A program made the position numbers and the translations under genes. Shown one piece after another: positions 9,686 to 20,105 of a stretch of DNA of 30,909 nucleotides. The notes beneath the pieces are model-generated. The model was not told the origin of the DNA and searched no databases. It saw nothing but the letters and a program-made list of their open reading frames with translations. Position 1 is the stretch's first letter. Each line of letters begins with the position of its first letter. The DNA lies in contig JAYMSP010001556.1 in NCBI GenBank assembly GCA_036897095.1, forward strand, positions 1-30,909. The letters run 5' to 3'. This DNA is from Plantago elongata. Lineage: Eukaryota; Streptophyta; Magnoliopsida; Lamiales; Plantaginaceae.

Positions 9686-11927
9686 TTAGCAGCTTGGCTT
9701 GATAGTGGGTCTCCTGTGCGGCTCGTCAAGCTTCCTGATGGCATTCTTCCAGTAGAACGAGTCAGGCATCAGCTTAGAAGCAGCCGTTCTCATCGGCTCA
9801 GACTTGCACCTGGTCAGAACCAACGGTTCGTAGTTAGCCGCCGAGTTAACCAGCTTCTGCTCGATCTGAACCGCCATCGATGGTCCCTTAGGCGGTAACG
9901 AACACGATGATCTTCGCGGCTGAACGGGCGGAGGCAATGGTGGTGGTGCTGCATTACTATCAATCTTTTGCTGCTTGGGTTTATTAGACTCGCCCTTCTT
10001 GTGGGTGCAGGCGGAGCCAGTTTTGCCTGATTTCTTCGCTGGCCGGTCCGGTAGCCACCTGATGAAATCGGTGCTGCAGACCCATGTTTCTTTTGACACT
10101 TCCATTGATAGCTTTGGCTCGCACATCATCAACAGCAAGCAATCCGGCAATACTGATTCCTTACTTTCCTTTACTGGACTCATGAATTGTTCAACTGAGT
10201 TCACTTTCTCATCAAAGATTGCATCTTTTTCCAACTTATCAGCTGAATCCAGTGCTGATGCTACTTCACTGCATTCGCTGTCTTCGTCATCGTCGTCTTC
10301 TTGATCCGAGTCCGATTCGGTGGAGGAAGAAGATGAAATGTCAATGGGGCTGCTGCTTTCTGCTACTTGTTGCTCAACTTCTTCCTCCTCATGATCTTCT
10401 GCTGCTCCTGCATTTCCTTGATCCAAAAGAGCTTCAAATGATGACATATTCGACTCCACCTCCTCTTCTTCACCAATTTCCTTTTCCATCTCATCATCTT
10501 CCACCATTTCTTCACCTCCAATCGCCACCAATCCTTCTTCTTCTTCTTCTTCTTCTTCTTCTTCTTCTTCTTCATGTCCATCATCTCCCATTTGAACACT
10601 TCCAGCTTCTGCTTCAGTTGGTACTACTATCATCTCACTAACCTCCTCAACCAAACTAGCTTCTACTCCACTTGGTACTACTACCATCTCATTAGCCTCA
10701 ACCAAACAAGCTTCCGTTCCAATTGATATGATCTTCTCACCACTCTCAACCAAACCAGCTTCTTGTTCAATTGGCATAGCCTCAACCAAATTATCCATCC
10801 CCATAAAAATCTCATCTTTACCCTGATGCAGCTTCTGATACTCCCTCACAAACCCATCAACCGAATACCTCGCCGCTTCTCCCCCCTTCTCCAACCCATC
10901 CTCATCATCAAGATTAAGAGCATTAGCATCCCAGCTAAACCGACTCGCAAGCGCCGCAACCTTCATCGGATCAGATCTACACCTCATCAATAAAAGCGCA
11001 TTCTTAGGAGGCACACATATACTCACCCTCCCTTTCTCCTCCTCCTCATCCTCCTCATACTCTAGCCCATCATCCACAAAACAACTCGCACCCCTATCAT
11101 TGATCTTGTTGCCGTTAATCTCAACAACTCTATCATCCTCAACTTGAATATCATCAAACACATGCCTCCTAGAACTCCTCATACTCATCCTCCTCTCATC
11201 AACATCTTGATGATGTTTATCTTCTTGTTCATCTCCAACAACAAGCTCAATCTCCCTCCTCTTATCCCCATCGTTAACCGAAACCAACCACCTCGTAAAC
11301 ACCGCTCCACACCCATTCTCATCCACACAGCTATCCCTCTTCTCCTTACTCGAAAAGCATGAAGAACTCGAACTCTTCCCACATGGAAACAAGCAGCTAA
11401 ACCCCTCACAAATCGAAGGGAAATACGCCCATTTCTGATTGTTATTATTATTAGTGCTACTGCTCCTACTAGTCCTATGTGGAAAGCATTCCTGTTTATG
11501 ACTCTGATTCTGATAACCACCACCAGCAGACCTGGAATGGATCGAAGAAGATGCTAAATCCGATTCAGTTTTCCGAAAGCTAGCAACTTCTTTTCTCCTC
11601 GAGAGGCTTCTGGTTTGCTGCCTGACCTTCTTCTTGGTCTTGACTCTCACCTGGCCAATGCAGGTGACTTTGGGAGAAGAGGGCTCGGGGTTGTCGAAGG
11701 CGGCGCCGGAGCAGCCGCGCTTCTTGGTGGTGAAGAAGGGGGAGGCGCCGCCTTTGAGACTGCCGTTGTTGCGGCGGGAGAGGGAGGAGGAGAGGTGGGA
11801 AGGGTCACGGGCAGCCCGGGCAGGGCTGAGGATGGATTTGGTGAGTTTCATTGATGAAGAGGATGAGAGGCGAGAAGTACTGAAGCATATGAAAACCTGC
11901 TGTTGCTGCTGCTGCTGCTCAGAAGTG

Positions 11928-11962
<35 letters not shown>

Positions 11963-12013
11963 TGTGGTGGTGGTGGTGGTACTGAAATGGGGTCTATCTC
12001 TATCCAAGTCCAT
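9686..12013 (-). CDS. Acidic low-complexity plant protein of unknown function, 775 residues
   Basis: One uninterrupted exon from ATG 12013 to a TGA-type end at 9686. Residues 18-29 are poly-Asn and 33-39 poly-Gln. A basic, Ser-rich part follows with LTKSILSPARAARD (57-70) and SPKVTCIGQVRVK (113-125). A Trp/Cys segment spans about 195-245. RCRSDPM (344-350) is echoed by RCKSEPM (735-741) near the C-terminus. Residues 418-473 form three imperfect repeats of an EAxLVE...MVVVP type, and 481-493 are thirteen Glu. A Pro-rich stretch (about 690-710) precedes the conserved-looking tail. The SPKVTCxGQVRV and RCxSxPM motifs resemble plant proteins labelled protamine-P1-like or syringolide-induced 14-1-1-like; that is memory, not a search. 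Met55 (MKLTKS) is an alternative start that would omit the Asn/Gln runs. No signal peptide or membrane segment is evident. A nuclear role would be a guess. Confidence 0.8.
10535..10573 (-). repeat. GAA/GAG run encoding poly-Glu
   Basis: Thirteen Glu codons in a row (CTT repeats on the plus strand) at residues 481-493 of the 775-residue protein. In-frame and therefore tolerated length variation is likely. Confidence 0.95.
11897..11962 (-). repeat. Adjacent CAG-type and AAT-type runs near the N-terminus
   Basis: Positions 11927-11962 encode twelve Asn (ATT repeats on the plus strand) and 11897-11917 encode seven Gln (CTG repeats on the plus strand). They are separated by three codons. Both are pure or nearly pure trinucleotide runs. 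Confidence 0.95.
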
Positions 12014-12260
12014 TTCTTGGTTTTTTTTGGTTTTTGAAAAAAGAATAGTGAATTTGGTGGATTTGGTTTGACTGGGTAATGGAGGAATTTACTGTGAATG
12101 GTGATAAGAGAATAGGAAGGTGGAGTGAGAAACAGTAAAAGGATGATGAATGGAGAAGAAAGAGGAGTTGGTTTGGTTTTGAGGAAGAAAGTGAGGAGAA
12201 TGTGAATGTGGAGAAAGCTGGCTGTAAATAAAAGGAAATTGCAGTCAAAGTGAGTGAGTG
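12014..12260 (-). promoter_or_regulatory. Probable 5' leader of the 775-residue protein gene
   Basis: The coding strand here is rich in CT and CTT, as plant 5' UTRs often are. A second open frame starts at ATG 12248 and ends at 12000, overlapping the main ATG out of frame. If transcription starts above 12248 it would act as an overlapping uORF. I found no convincing TATA box. Confidence 0.35.
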
Positions 12261-13394
12261 TGGGAGTGAGTTATTGGAGATGGTGATTTGTCATTTTGCG
12301 TCTCCAAAACGACTAACTTTTCTTTATTGCTGGATTTTTAACTTGGGAAAGCTTTTCATCATGTGATTCTGTCCTGTCTCATGTGCTTTTCTGCTTTATG
12401 AATTGCATGAACGAATAACTTGTTGCTTTTCCTACTCATTCCATACTTTAATATTAAATGGATATGGAGGAACACACTTCGGCAACGGCCTAGTGTAGAA
12501 ATGAAATTGAATTCTATGGAATTATAAAATCCTTTTATATAAAAATACAATTGAACATAAAATTTCAACTTTACATTTTGCACTTAATGTAGATATTTAT
12601 TGATTATGGAGTAGTAAAACATGTAAAATGAGATTAAGGGTGACTCAGTTGATTATACGGAAGAAAATGCTTTGTGAGTTTAAATTAATTCGGTTTGTAT
12701 GATTTGCAATTTATTACGTGAGTGTATTATACTTACTAAATATACTTTGAAATGGTAGCAGTTGCGAGTACTCTAACTTATTTAAAAAATAAAATTTCAA
12801 TAAAATATTACATAAGTTCATAATTATCCGTTGATAAAAAAAATAATCATCAATAATTTGACAGAGTTCATAATCTAATGGCTTGTTCTCATCCAATACA
12901 AATTCAACAAATCTCTTTTTGTATGTGTTACTAATAAATTTTGTCTCATAAAATGTGAGGTCTTAAAATGAAATGTGAAAATATAATTCTATAAAATTTT
13001 AGAGTTTATTAAATTTGCTAGATTATTTAATGTCACATGTCTAGTTGGTAAGTTTGGAACAGACTAAATCAAAATTAAGCAAAGTGTTGGTAAACTGGGG
13101 ATTCATACTTGTTTTATGAAGCCCCTCGCTTGTTTGGTAAATAAATGAACCCAAAGTCTTTTTTAAGATTTTACTAAAAGATGGGAAAAAATTAAGAACT
13201 TTTTATAATTTTTAACAATTTTTGTATTCTAGTGGTTTGATTGGTCGGGTTTATTAAAAAATCAACGAAATACTTTTTTTTATTATATTTTTAATATGTT
13301 ATATTGTAATTGTAAGTTGTTAGCATTAAAAGTTTCAATTATAGTTATAACGTATTGTGTTAATGTTTTAAAATATGATATGATGATTTTAATG
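12261..13394. other. AT-rich intergenic DNA
   Basis: Over 1.1 kb of AT-rich sequence between the minus-strand gene and the large LTR-like insertion. No coding sequence, clean inverted repeat or tandem array was found. Some old MITE-derived sequence is possible (for example around 12500-12570 and 13100-13140), but no paired ends were seen. Confidence 0.45.
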
Positions 13395-13765
13395 TGTAAG
13401 GTCCCGACCTAGTCCGGACGTCTAGAAATATGCCGACTTCCAAGTACTTCGATGTATAAAAATATTATTTATTACAAACCCGAATATAATTTATAATTCG
13501 ATAATATAAAGAAACCCACGTCTTAGTATGTAGTAGTAGCACTATCTACACTCGAATTATCCGATGATCTACTCGAACCATTCCTCGTGCTCTTGTCCTG
13601 GGAAAAACATTATTGAAACGAGAGAGGGTCAGTCATACGACTCAGTGAGGATAATCAAGCATGCATGAAATGCGTATATGAACATGTTCAGTATAGCAAT
13701 CCACCTTGTCAAACTAGTCATGCATTTCTTTTAAAAGACATGAAAACAGAAACAAAACAGATAAC

Positions 13766-13908
13766 GTGTTGTTTGATACTCCAGCTTCTTCAATATCGTG
13801 TTGTTTGATATTCCAGCTTCACAATATAATTAACATGCTGTTTGATATTCCAGCTTCATAATCATGCTGCAAGGCACATGCCCCAGCTTCACAATATATA
13901 TAACATAT
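13766..13908 (+). repeat. Minisatellite of about 30-37 bp, four units
   Basis: Imperfect tandem units with the core TTTGATATTCCAGCTTCA recur from about 13766. The first three are close and the fourth (CAAGGCACATGCCCCAGCTTCACAA) is diverged. It lies in the upstream part of the putative solo LTR. Confidence 0.7.
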
Positions 13909-15532
13909 ATGCCGACAGTGTCGACCACTTTCATTTTCAAAAACAAGTAGCGGGTGGTTGCTTTCAAAATCATTTTCGTGCAGTGCATGCATTTCATGTG
14001 GAATAATGAAACAAGATCAAGATGCAATTTCAGGATATATCATGAGTGGCAGGTTAACAAGCTAAAACCAAGACACGCGCAGAATTTCGGTTTCACTAAG
14101 CTCGGTATTAATCCAACAATCGCAATTAGTATTCGAGTCGAGTTAGTCAGAGTATTGGCGCATAGGCAAGGTGGTTTCAGACAGATTGTTCAGAAAGCAG
14201 CACGAATACGGAAATTAAAACAAAGGCAGAAGGCAATTTATCTTTTCCCAGGGCCTGATGCCGAAAGCCAGTCATCACTCACCTTCAAAGTCTTGTAAGT
14301 CAGGTAGCTCTGTATTTCCTGATAAGCAGATAAAACGTTCTCAATGTCGACGCTAAAATTAATTAAATAAATCTCGAAATTCTACCCTCAATTCTAAACC
14401 TCATCAGCTAGGCATGCAATCACGTAGCAATACACAAGTTCTAATCCTCGTCTCGACACTTATTCAAGTAATTTACTTATGCGTTTGATATACAGTTTTT
14501 ATGATACATACGAGCTATACTACTTTACTCACTTAACTTCTACCAACTTTACACATTATTTATTTCTGGTTATCTACTTCATATAAAACCACCATTCGTG
14601 CATACTGTTCAAATTAACGGGTTTCCAATATCCAACTATAGTATGTTTAGACTCTTTTCCTATCAACAAGCAACTACAATATGCAATAAGTTATTCTAGC
14701 TAACAAGGTACACCATGTAATTGCTAAATAGTGGGAAAAAAAAAATCTCTAACCAGATAACAACTTGTAATAATCAACTATGTTTGCCCATTTTCATCCT
14801 TAGATTATCAGGTTGCAGTATCCTAAAACTGATAGGTGACCAGGTTCAACATCTTACATACTCGACTACACATCCGTGTTATGTGTTATGCAATTATAAG
14901 TATGATATCAGTATGTAGTGTGTGTTTACTTGCAATGCTATGGGAATTATGTTCTGTGTGCATATTATATGCATGTAAGAATATAATATACGGTGCTTAG
15001 TAATGTAACATTATGTAATAGCGTGATTATAAGAAGTGTGAAGTATATTTTGTGTGTGTGTGTGGCAATGCTCTTACAACAAATGTGTGCACTAATGATC
15101 ATGTGTAGTAAATGTGTGAAAACGTGAGTTAGTGAATGCGTGCAGTTGTGTATAGTGGTGAAAGGATAGTAATATGCAATGTTGTGTGCATGTGTATATC
15201 GTTGGAAATAAAGACTTGTGAATAGGGTACTGTGTTGCATATTATAGGCTCCTATACTTTAATGTACAGTCATTTGACACTTCACATTGTTGTTAACACA
15301 CATTAGGCACTCACAAGACTCATTATCACTTAACTGCATATTGTACAAGTACCGTTTAACTAATCTGCCTATTTACAACTATATACAAAAATGCAGTATC
15401 AATCGGCTCAAATCAATCCAACTAATAATTAACTACACTGTGCTATACTTAACAATGAACTCAAATCCCTCCTCAATTAGTTAGCAACTGCAGTGTACTA
15501 GCACCCTTCCTACTTCAACAGTATGCCATCAA

Positions 15533-15690
15533 CTAAAGACTTGCAGTATACCCACACCGAAAGAACTACAGTCTATCAACAACTAGAGAATTACAGTATA
15601 CCAACAACTAAAGAGTCACAGTATACCAATAACTAACAGGGAATTCAAGCTTTGCTTCAATCAACAAGGAATTACAGTGTACTAATTACC
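15533..15690 (+). repeat. Minisatellite of about 25 bp, about six units
   Basis: Units resemble AACTAAAGAATTACAGTAT followed by ACCAAC. The middle units are best preserved (about 15578-15635) and the outer ones decay. The array lies a little upstream of the TATA box of the putative LTR, so it could be an enhancer-type repeat. Confidence 0.7.
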
Positions 15691-15868
15691 CAGCTCCCGG
15701 TAATTAATTTAATTCGTAGCAATGGAGACTAACCGGAATTGGTGGCGGTATTCGACGAGGACGGCGGTGGCGCGGTGAGGGTGAGGGAAAAGACCGGGGA
15801 AAAGAAACCGGATCTTGGTGAAAATGAAAGGGGTAGACGGTGTGTGCCGAAAGAGGAAGAAGAAGCCG

Positions 15869-15876
15869 TATAAATA
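15869..15876 (+). promoter_or_regulatory. TATA box of the putative LTR
   Basis: A perfect TATAAATA lies in an abruptly GC-rich stretch (about 15720-16080) of the otherwise AT-rich element. The predicted transcription start is near 15900. Confidence 0.5.
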
Positions 15877-17457
15877 GGCGGAGGCTGGCGTTTCACACCG
15901 GCGTGGCCCGCGCCTTTGCTTGCCAAGTGGCCGCCTTCCGCCACACCGTGCTTCTACCTCCTTGACACGCGGGGTACATGCTATGGCCGGTCCAGGGTGG
16001 CGGCTCGGAGGAAGAAAACCGGAGTGGGAGTCGAATTGGCGGATGGCCGGTGGTTGGAAGGGAGAAATGTCGATTTTGGGGGAAATGAAATTGAATGGGA
16101 GAATGAAACTGATGAAGGAGATGAAGGTTGATTTTAAAGGTAGTCTGGTCTTTATACTACTATATACATCTGGCGTCTTCTGGATCCCGAACGGCTCGTA
16201 AATAAATTCCAGAAAAATACGAAATTGGTTCTCGGGCGATCCTCAAGTCGAACTTAAGCCGTACAAAAATTAAAATAAATATTTTTATTTTATTATTTTA
16301 TTATTATTTTATTACTTGTTAATAGTTTTCCAGCGTTCTCGCGCGACGTTTAATGGTTTAAAATTACTCCAATTTTCACATTTTAAAAAGTAATAGAATT
16401 TAATTTTTAAATATATTTTTAACACGTACCGAATTTTCGTGACTTTTACATAATGAATCGGTATTGTTGTTTAAATTATAGTTTTAACCTCTTGTGTTTA
16501 ATTTTTTAACATGTGGTGTGATAGTTTTAAAGACATACACGATATTTTTACGAAAACTTAATTGTTATAGTTTTAAGTTTTAACTGACAGTCTAATAACA
16601 TTCAACCACCATTAAATAAGTCAAAAAGTATTTCATGAAAGTCATTAAAACAGTAATAAACAACTTAAAATAAGCTACTTGAACATTTAGTGATCCAAAG
16701 ATTCTAAAACATCTATTCTCATGGAAAAAAATTAAAACAAAATGTTCATTCGATGTTATTTATGCAACTGCAACTCATTTGTTAAAATAAGCTTTTTTTT
16801 CATTCGTCAAACTTGTTGGTGAACTTCGACTTTCTATTTTTCGTTGCTTGTTCTTGTTGCTTCAAATACTTCAATGACACATGTGAGTGACCTATCATCC
16901 AACTCGATGTCATCATTTAGACCTGCTTAAAACAATTACTGGCTGAGTTAAAATCATAATAACTCTCATTAAAAGGAACATGCAAAACAAGCTGTAAATA
17001 GTATCATTGATTATTAAAATCATAAAAGTTAATATTAGAACTATAACAATTAATGTTAAAAATATAGCATATGCACTAACAAAAATATTTAACACAGACT
17101 AAAAACAATAATGTTGAAGCTTAAAATCGTAACAATACATTTTAAAACTATAACAATGCTCTGAAATTATAACAAATCAGAAACATGCAATATAATCTAA
17201 AAACTGTAACATTGATGCTTAAATTCAAAACAATGTCTCTTAAAATTATAATAAAGCCTCTGAAAAAAAAATCAAAATCATCGATATTCCATCATAAGCT
17301 AAAAATACTAGTGTTGTTGCTTAAAACTATAATGATAGATCTTAAAACTTAACGTATTCGGTAAAATAATAACAGGCAAAAACATTAAACACATACTAAC
17401 AACATAACAATGATGCTTGAAACAACAATATTAGCTCTTAAAACAATAACAAACCGC

Positions 17458-17870
17458 CAAATAACATGATTTGCAAAATTAGATTTTTACTTTTTGAATT
17501 TCAGATCTGGAAATATCAGATAATAGAGATCACCAATAAAATAAGAATAAAAGGTAAAAATTCACCTCCAATTGAATTTAATGGAAAAAAAACGAAATGA
17601 ATCCATGTTACAGATATTCATAAAACTATAACACCAGTTGTAAGAAGTTATAACAACGCCTCTTAAAATTATAACGAATCACCTTATAACATATGTGCAA
17701 AATAAATCAATTTCTCAATGTGAGAATTTCAGATCTGGTTTTAGATTTGGAAAAATCAGATCGTAAAATCAACGAAAAACGAAAATAAAAGGTCAATTTT
17801 CACTTCCAATTGAGTTTTAACCGAAAAATTTAACATGAATCAATATAACATATGAAAAACAACAAAAACC
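17458..17870. repeat. Imperfect tandem duplication, period about 228 bp
   Basis: The block GAATTTCAGATCTGG at 17496 recurs at 17724. It is followed in both copies by a related series: an AAATCAGAT-type motif, an AATAAAAGGT motif, TTCAC.TCCAATTGA, and then ATGAATC. The two copies differ by many substitutions and indels, so the duplication is old. Confidence 0.7.
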
Positions 17871-17893
17871 AAACAACTATTGAATTGATTCAC

Positions 17894-18181
17894 CTCATTA
17901 TTGATGAATTTGAGGAAATCCGACAAAATCACGTAGAAGTCCGGCGAAAATCGATGAAATCCGGCCAAAATTATTCTCCCAAACATCGTCGAAAGAGGCG
18001 GCACCAAGGAAGGAGCAGTTGAGGAGGCTTTGGTATGTAATTGGAGGATATGGGGAAGGAGGAGGAGAAAGAGAGAAGAAGAAGAAGTATGAATGTTTCT
18101 CTCTCTAGAGTTTTCTAGAGAGAGAAAGATGGTTTGGTGTTATGATTTTTATGAGAAGATTTATTTATTGAGGGTATTTAT
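17894..18181 (-). other. Transposon-like promoter, leader and possible first exon
   Basis: On the minus strand a TATAAATA box (18181-18174) precedes a CT-rich leader with a perfect 14-bp palindrome, TTTCTCTCTCTAGA/TCTAGAGAGAGAAA (about 18097-18128). An ATG at 17986 then opens a 31-codon frame (MFGRIILAGFHRFSPDFYVI...) ending at a GTGAAT splice-donor-like site (exon end 17894). A matching short terminal open frame ending NRKSKFTNKFDE and a stop lies at about 16920-16800 on the same strand. I do not recognise either peptide. It could be the remains of a mobile-element gene; no link between the two pieces is proven. Confidence 0.35.
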
Positions 18182-18278
18182 ATGAAAGTTAATGGCCGGT
18201 TCTTTATAATGAAACCGAATTTTTCTATGGATCAGGAAAATCTTTCATTTTACTATACTTACTCACACTACAAAAAAG

Positions 18279-18424
18279 CTGGGAATCAGCGATGAAACAA
18301 TTTGTCGCTGATTCCCAGTGATTCGTCGCTGGCGCCGTCCTAGCGACGAATGATAGAGTCGTCGCTGGCCATACCGTCGCTGGTCCGTCCATTTCTAGCG
18401 ACGGATAGTTATCCGTCGCTAGAA
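18279..18424. repeat. Subterminal palindromes of the CACTA element
   Basis: Perfect 14-bp arms CTGGGAATCAGCGA (18279-18292) and TCGCTGATTCCCAG (18305-18318) surround a 12-base loop. Perfect 15-bp arms TTCTAGCGACGGATA (18393-18407) and its complement (18410-18424) are separated by only two bases. A shorter one, GACGGATA/TATCCGTC, follows at about 18452-18469. Confidence 0.9.
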
Positions 18425-18832
18425 CTAGGGACGCTCTGAGCATCCCCTAAGGACGGATAACTATCCGTCGCTAATTTGAATGAATGAAGTAGAGCGTCCC
18501 TAAATCGTGCGACGGTGAATCCGTCGCTAATCTAATTAGCGACAGATTCTTCCGTCGCTGACCTTTTTTTTTTTAATATTAAAAATTTCATGTTTTCGTC
18601 TCAAATTTTCACACCATAATAATGTATAATAATGTATTCAAATGAAAGTGATTCGTCGAAATAAAAATGATTCGTCCAATAAAAAGTATCCAAATGTAAT
18701 TGTAAACATCCATACGAACTAAAACGGTAACTAAGAATCCGTAAACAAAATAAAACACAAGTACCTAATCATCCGTGGCCAAAATAAAACAGAAGTACCT
18801 AATAATCCGTCCAGGAAAGTAAAAACAAGTAA

Positions 18833-19130
18833 CTAATCCATAATGTGATCAGGAGACGATGGAGGTGATTCAGACGGAAGAAGTCTTTTGAAAGACTCCA
18901 TATGAGTCTGTAGACGAGCCTGGTTCTCAAGCAACTCCTGAATCTGCCTCTGCATGGGAGTCATCATCCGATCGACCTGGCTCTGTGTGTAAAGAGTAGA
19001 GCGTGATCCTCCTTGTAAGACTGAGTAGTTACCATGTCCCAGCGAAGTAGCTAGACTACCAACTCCATAGACTCGACCCCTGTCGTCATATGGGTTGACC
19101 TTGAAGAAGATTTTGTTTTTTTCATCAATG
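18833..19130 (-). pseudogene. C-terminal fragment of a plant En/Spm accessory protein (Ptta/TNP1-like)
   Basis: In the frame ending at the TAG 18835-18833, the minus strand reads IDEKNKIFFKVNPYDD, then GRVYGVGSLATSLGHGNYS, a QSQVDRMMTPMQRQIQELL coiled-coil-like stretch, and a Ser/Pro-rich tail SESPPSSPDHIMD. The GRVYGxGS signature and the polar helical tail match the second protein of plant CACTA elements. The fragment has no start of its own. It is fused, out of frame, behind the transposase-associated domain (junction near 19130-19165), as expected for an internal deletion that joined two genes of a parent element. Confidence 0.65.
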
Positions 19131-19570
19131 GAGAGGTCCCGACCAGTGCCCCCTCTATCTCTGTGAACGGAGACCTAGCAACGTCATTCAACATATCATC
19201 CATTCGGTCATCATCGTAATTAACATTATTAGATATTGTCGTGTTTTCATATATTTTGGTCACTTTTTTCTTCTTTATGTTACGACCCATTAGATTAGCA
19301 TATGACATGAACGGGATTGGTACCTCACCATGACATGTCCATACGAAATACTCAGACACAAACCCACTACGTGTCATGTGTTGGACTACCGTTGCAGAAG
19401 GTAACCATTGAACGTTCTTACATTTGCTGCAACGGCACTTCATTTTCCCACCACTCAAACAAGCAATATGTGAAAGTGCTAAAGCGATGAACCGTTCAAC
19501 CCCTTGCATAAAACTAGACTGGACAACCATTAAGAGTGCGAGAATAAATCCACTCACGATCGGGATTCAT
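19130..19570 (-). pseudogene. CACTA transposase-associated domain, frameshifted
   Basis: The natural start appears to be the ATG at 19570-19568 (MNPDREWIYSRTLNG). The frame breaks near 19520-19530, and the domain continues one frame over with QGVERFIALALSH, KMKCRCSKCKNVQWLP (the Cys-x-Cys-x2-Cys cluster) and GFVSEYFVWTCHGEVP. This order matches the N-terminal transposase-associated domain of CACTA transposases. The open frame ends at 19051 only because it reads out of frame into the accessory-protein fragment. The catalytic transposase region is absent. Confidence 0.8.
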
Positions 19571-19959
19571 ACTTAACCTGCGTCTGAATGTATTAGATTT
19601 ATAATATATATTACATTACTTATTTACATTATTAATTCATTCAGATATGTTAAGAATTTGTAATGGATAAAATGCATTTCACATTACAATTATATTACAA
19701 AATTATTTCATTACGAAAATTTCATACCAATAGATAAAATACATGCATTTTGCATTACAATAGTTGTAAACTTTTATGAATTACATGTATTTCACGGTTA
19801 ACACTAATTAAGAAAATCCTAGTACATATCCGAGCCAAAATCACCTAATTTTAATAATGTCGTACATGAACTAACTACTACATGCTTCTTTATTATATCA
19901 TCGGACCTCTAATTTCATTCTACTGCTTCAGACACAAAACCTACATCCTCATCTACGCC

Positions 19960-20105
19960 ATGCACATACTCCGAGCTTATTCAACCACTAAATAGGCAAT
20001 CCCAACCCCCGTCTCTCCCTCCACTTTAAATATCGCATTTCAAAGGTTGGTTCTTCACCATGATTATTCCAAACCAGATACTTTGGCACGAAACCATTAC
20101 AATTC
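19960..20105 (-). pseudogene. Second, degenerate copy of the transposase-associated motif
   Basis: The minus strand reads NGFVPKYLVWNNHGEEPTFE, a clear counterpart of GFVSEYFVWTCHGEVP in the neighbouring copy. It is followed by diverged sequence with stops. It lies about 400-500 bases closer to the right end than the first copy. It could be a duplication or a piece of another element brought in by recombination. Confidence 0.6.

Larger units (their letters stand above)
13395..16450 (+). mobile_element. Probable solo LTR, 3,056 bp
   Basis: The block begins TGTAAGGTCCCGACC and ends CTTTTACA. It is flanked by a perfect 5-bp duplication, TAATG, at 13390-13394 and 16451-16455. TG...CA ends and a 5-bp duplication are the signature of an LTR retrotransposon. 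The two ends are not direct repeats of each other and no gag/pol is present, so the block is best read as one large LTR left by recombination. A perfect TATA box, TATAAATA, lies at 15869-15876 on the plus strand, with AATAAA-type signals near 16202 and 16272, which suggests plus orientation. The terminal 35-40 bases also resemble each other as inverted repeats (TGTAA..GTC.CGA...CGG.ACGT). Large LTRs of this size occur in some Gypsy lineages; the lineage is not shown here. Confidence 0.65.
16451..18265. other. AT-rich transposon-like block with internal duplication
   Basis: About 1.8 kb between the putative solo LTR and the CACTA element. Bases 16950-17700 are full of short variants of a TTATAACAA/AAAACTATAAC motif. 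The right third looks like the start of a minus-strand transcription unit (described separately). No terminal repeats with a target duplication were found, so the element class is unknown. Confidence 0.45.

Noticed and set aside
9716..11854. Plus-strand and alternative-frame open frames, including Leu-rich and Lys-rich ones
   Set aside because: They are shadows of the 775-residue minus-strand gene; their Leu, Lys and Cys runs mirror its Glu and Gln/Asn repeats.
15729..16201. Protein genes in the GC-rich island of the putative LTR
   Set aside because: Open frames on both strands in GC-rich DNA, without known motifs. The TATA box and position fit an LTR promoter and leader better.
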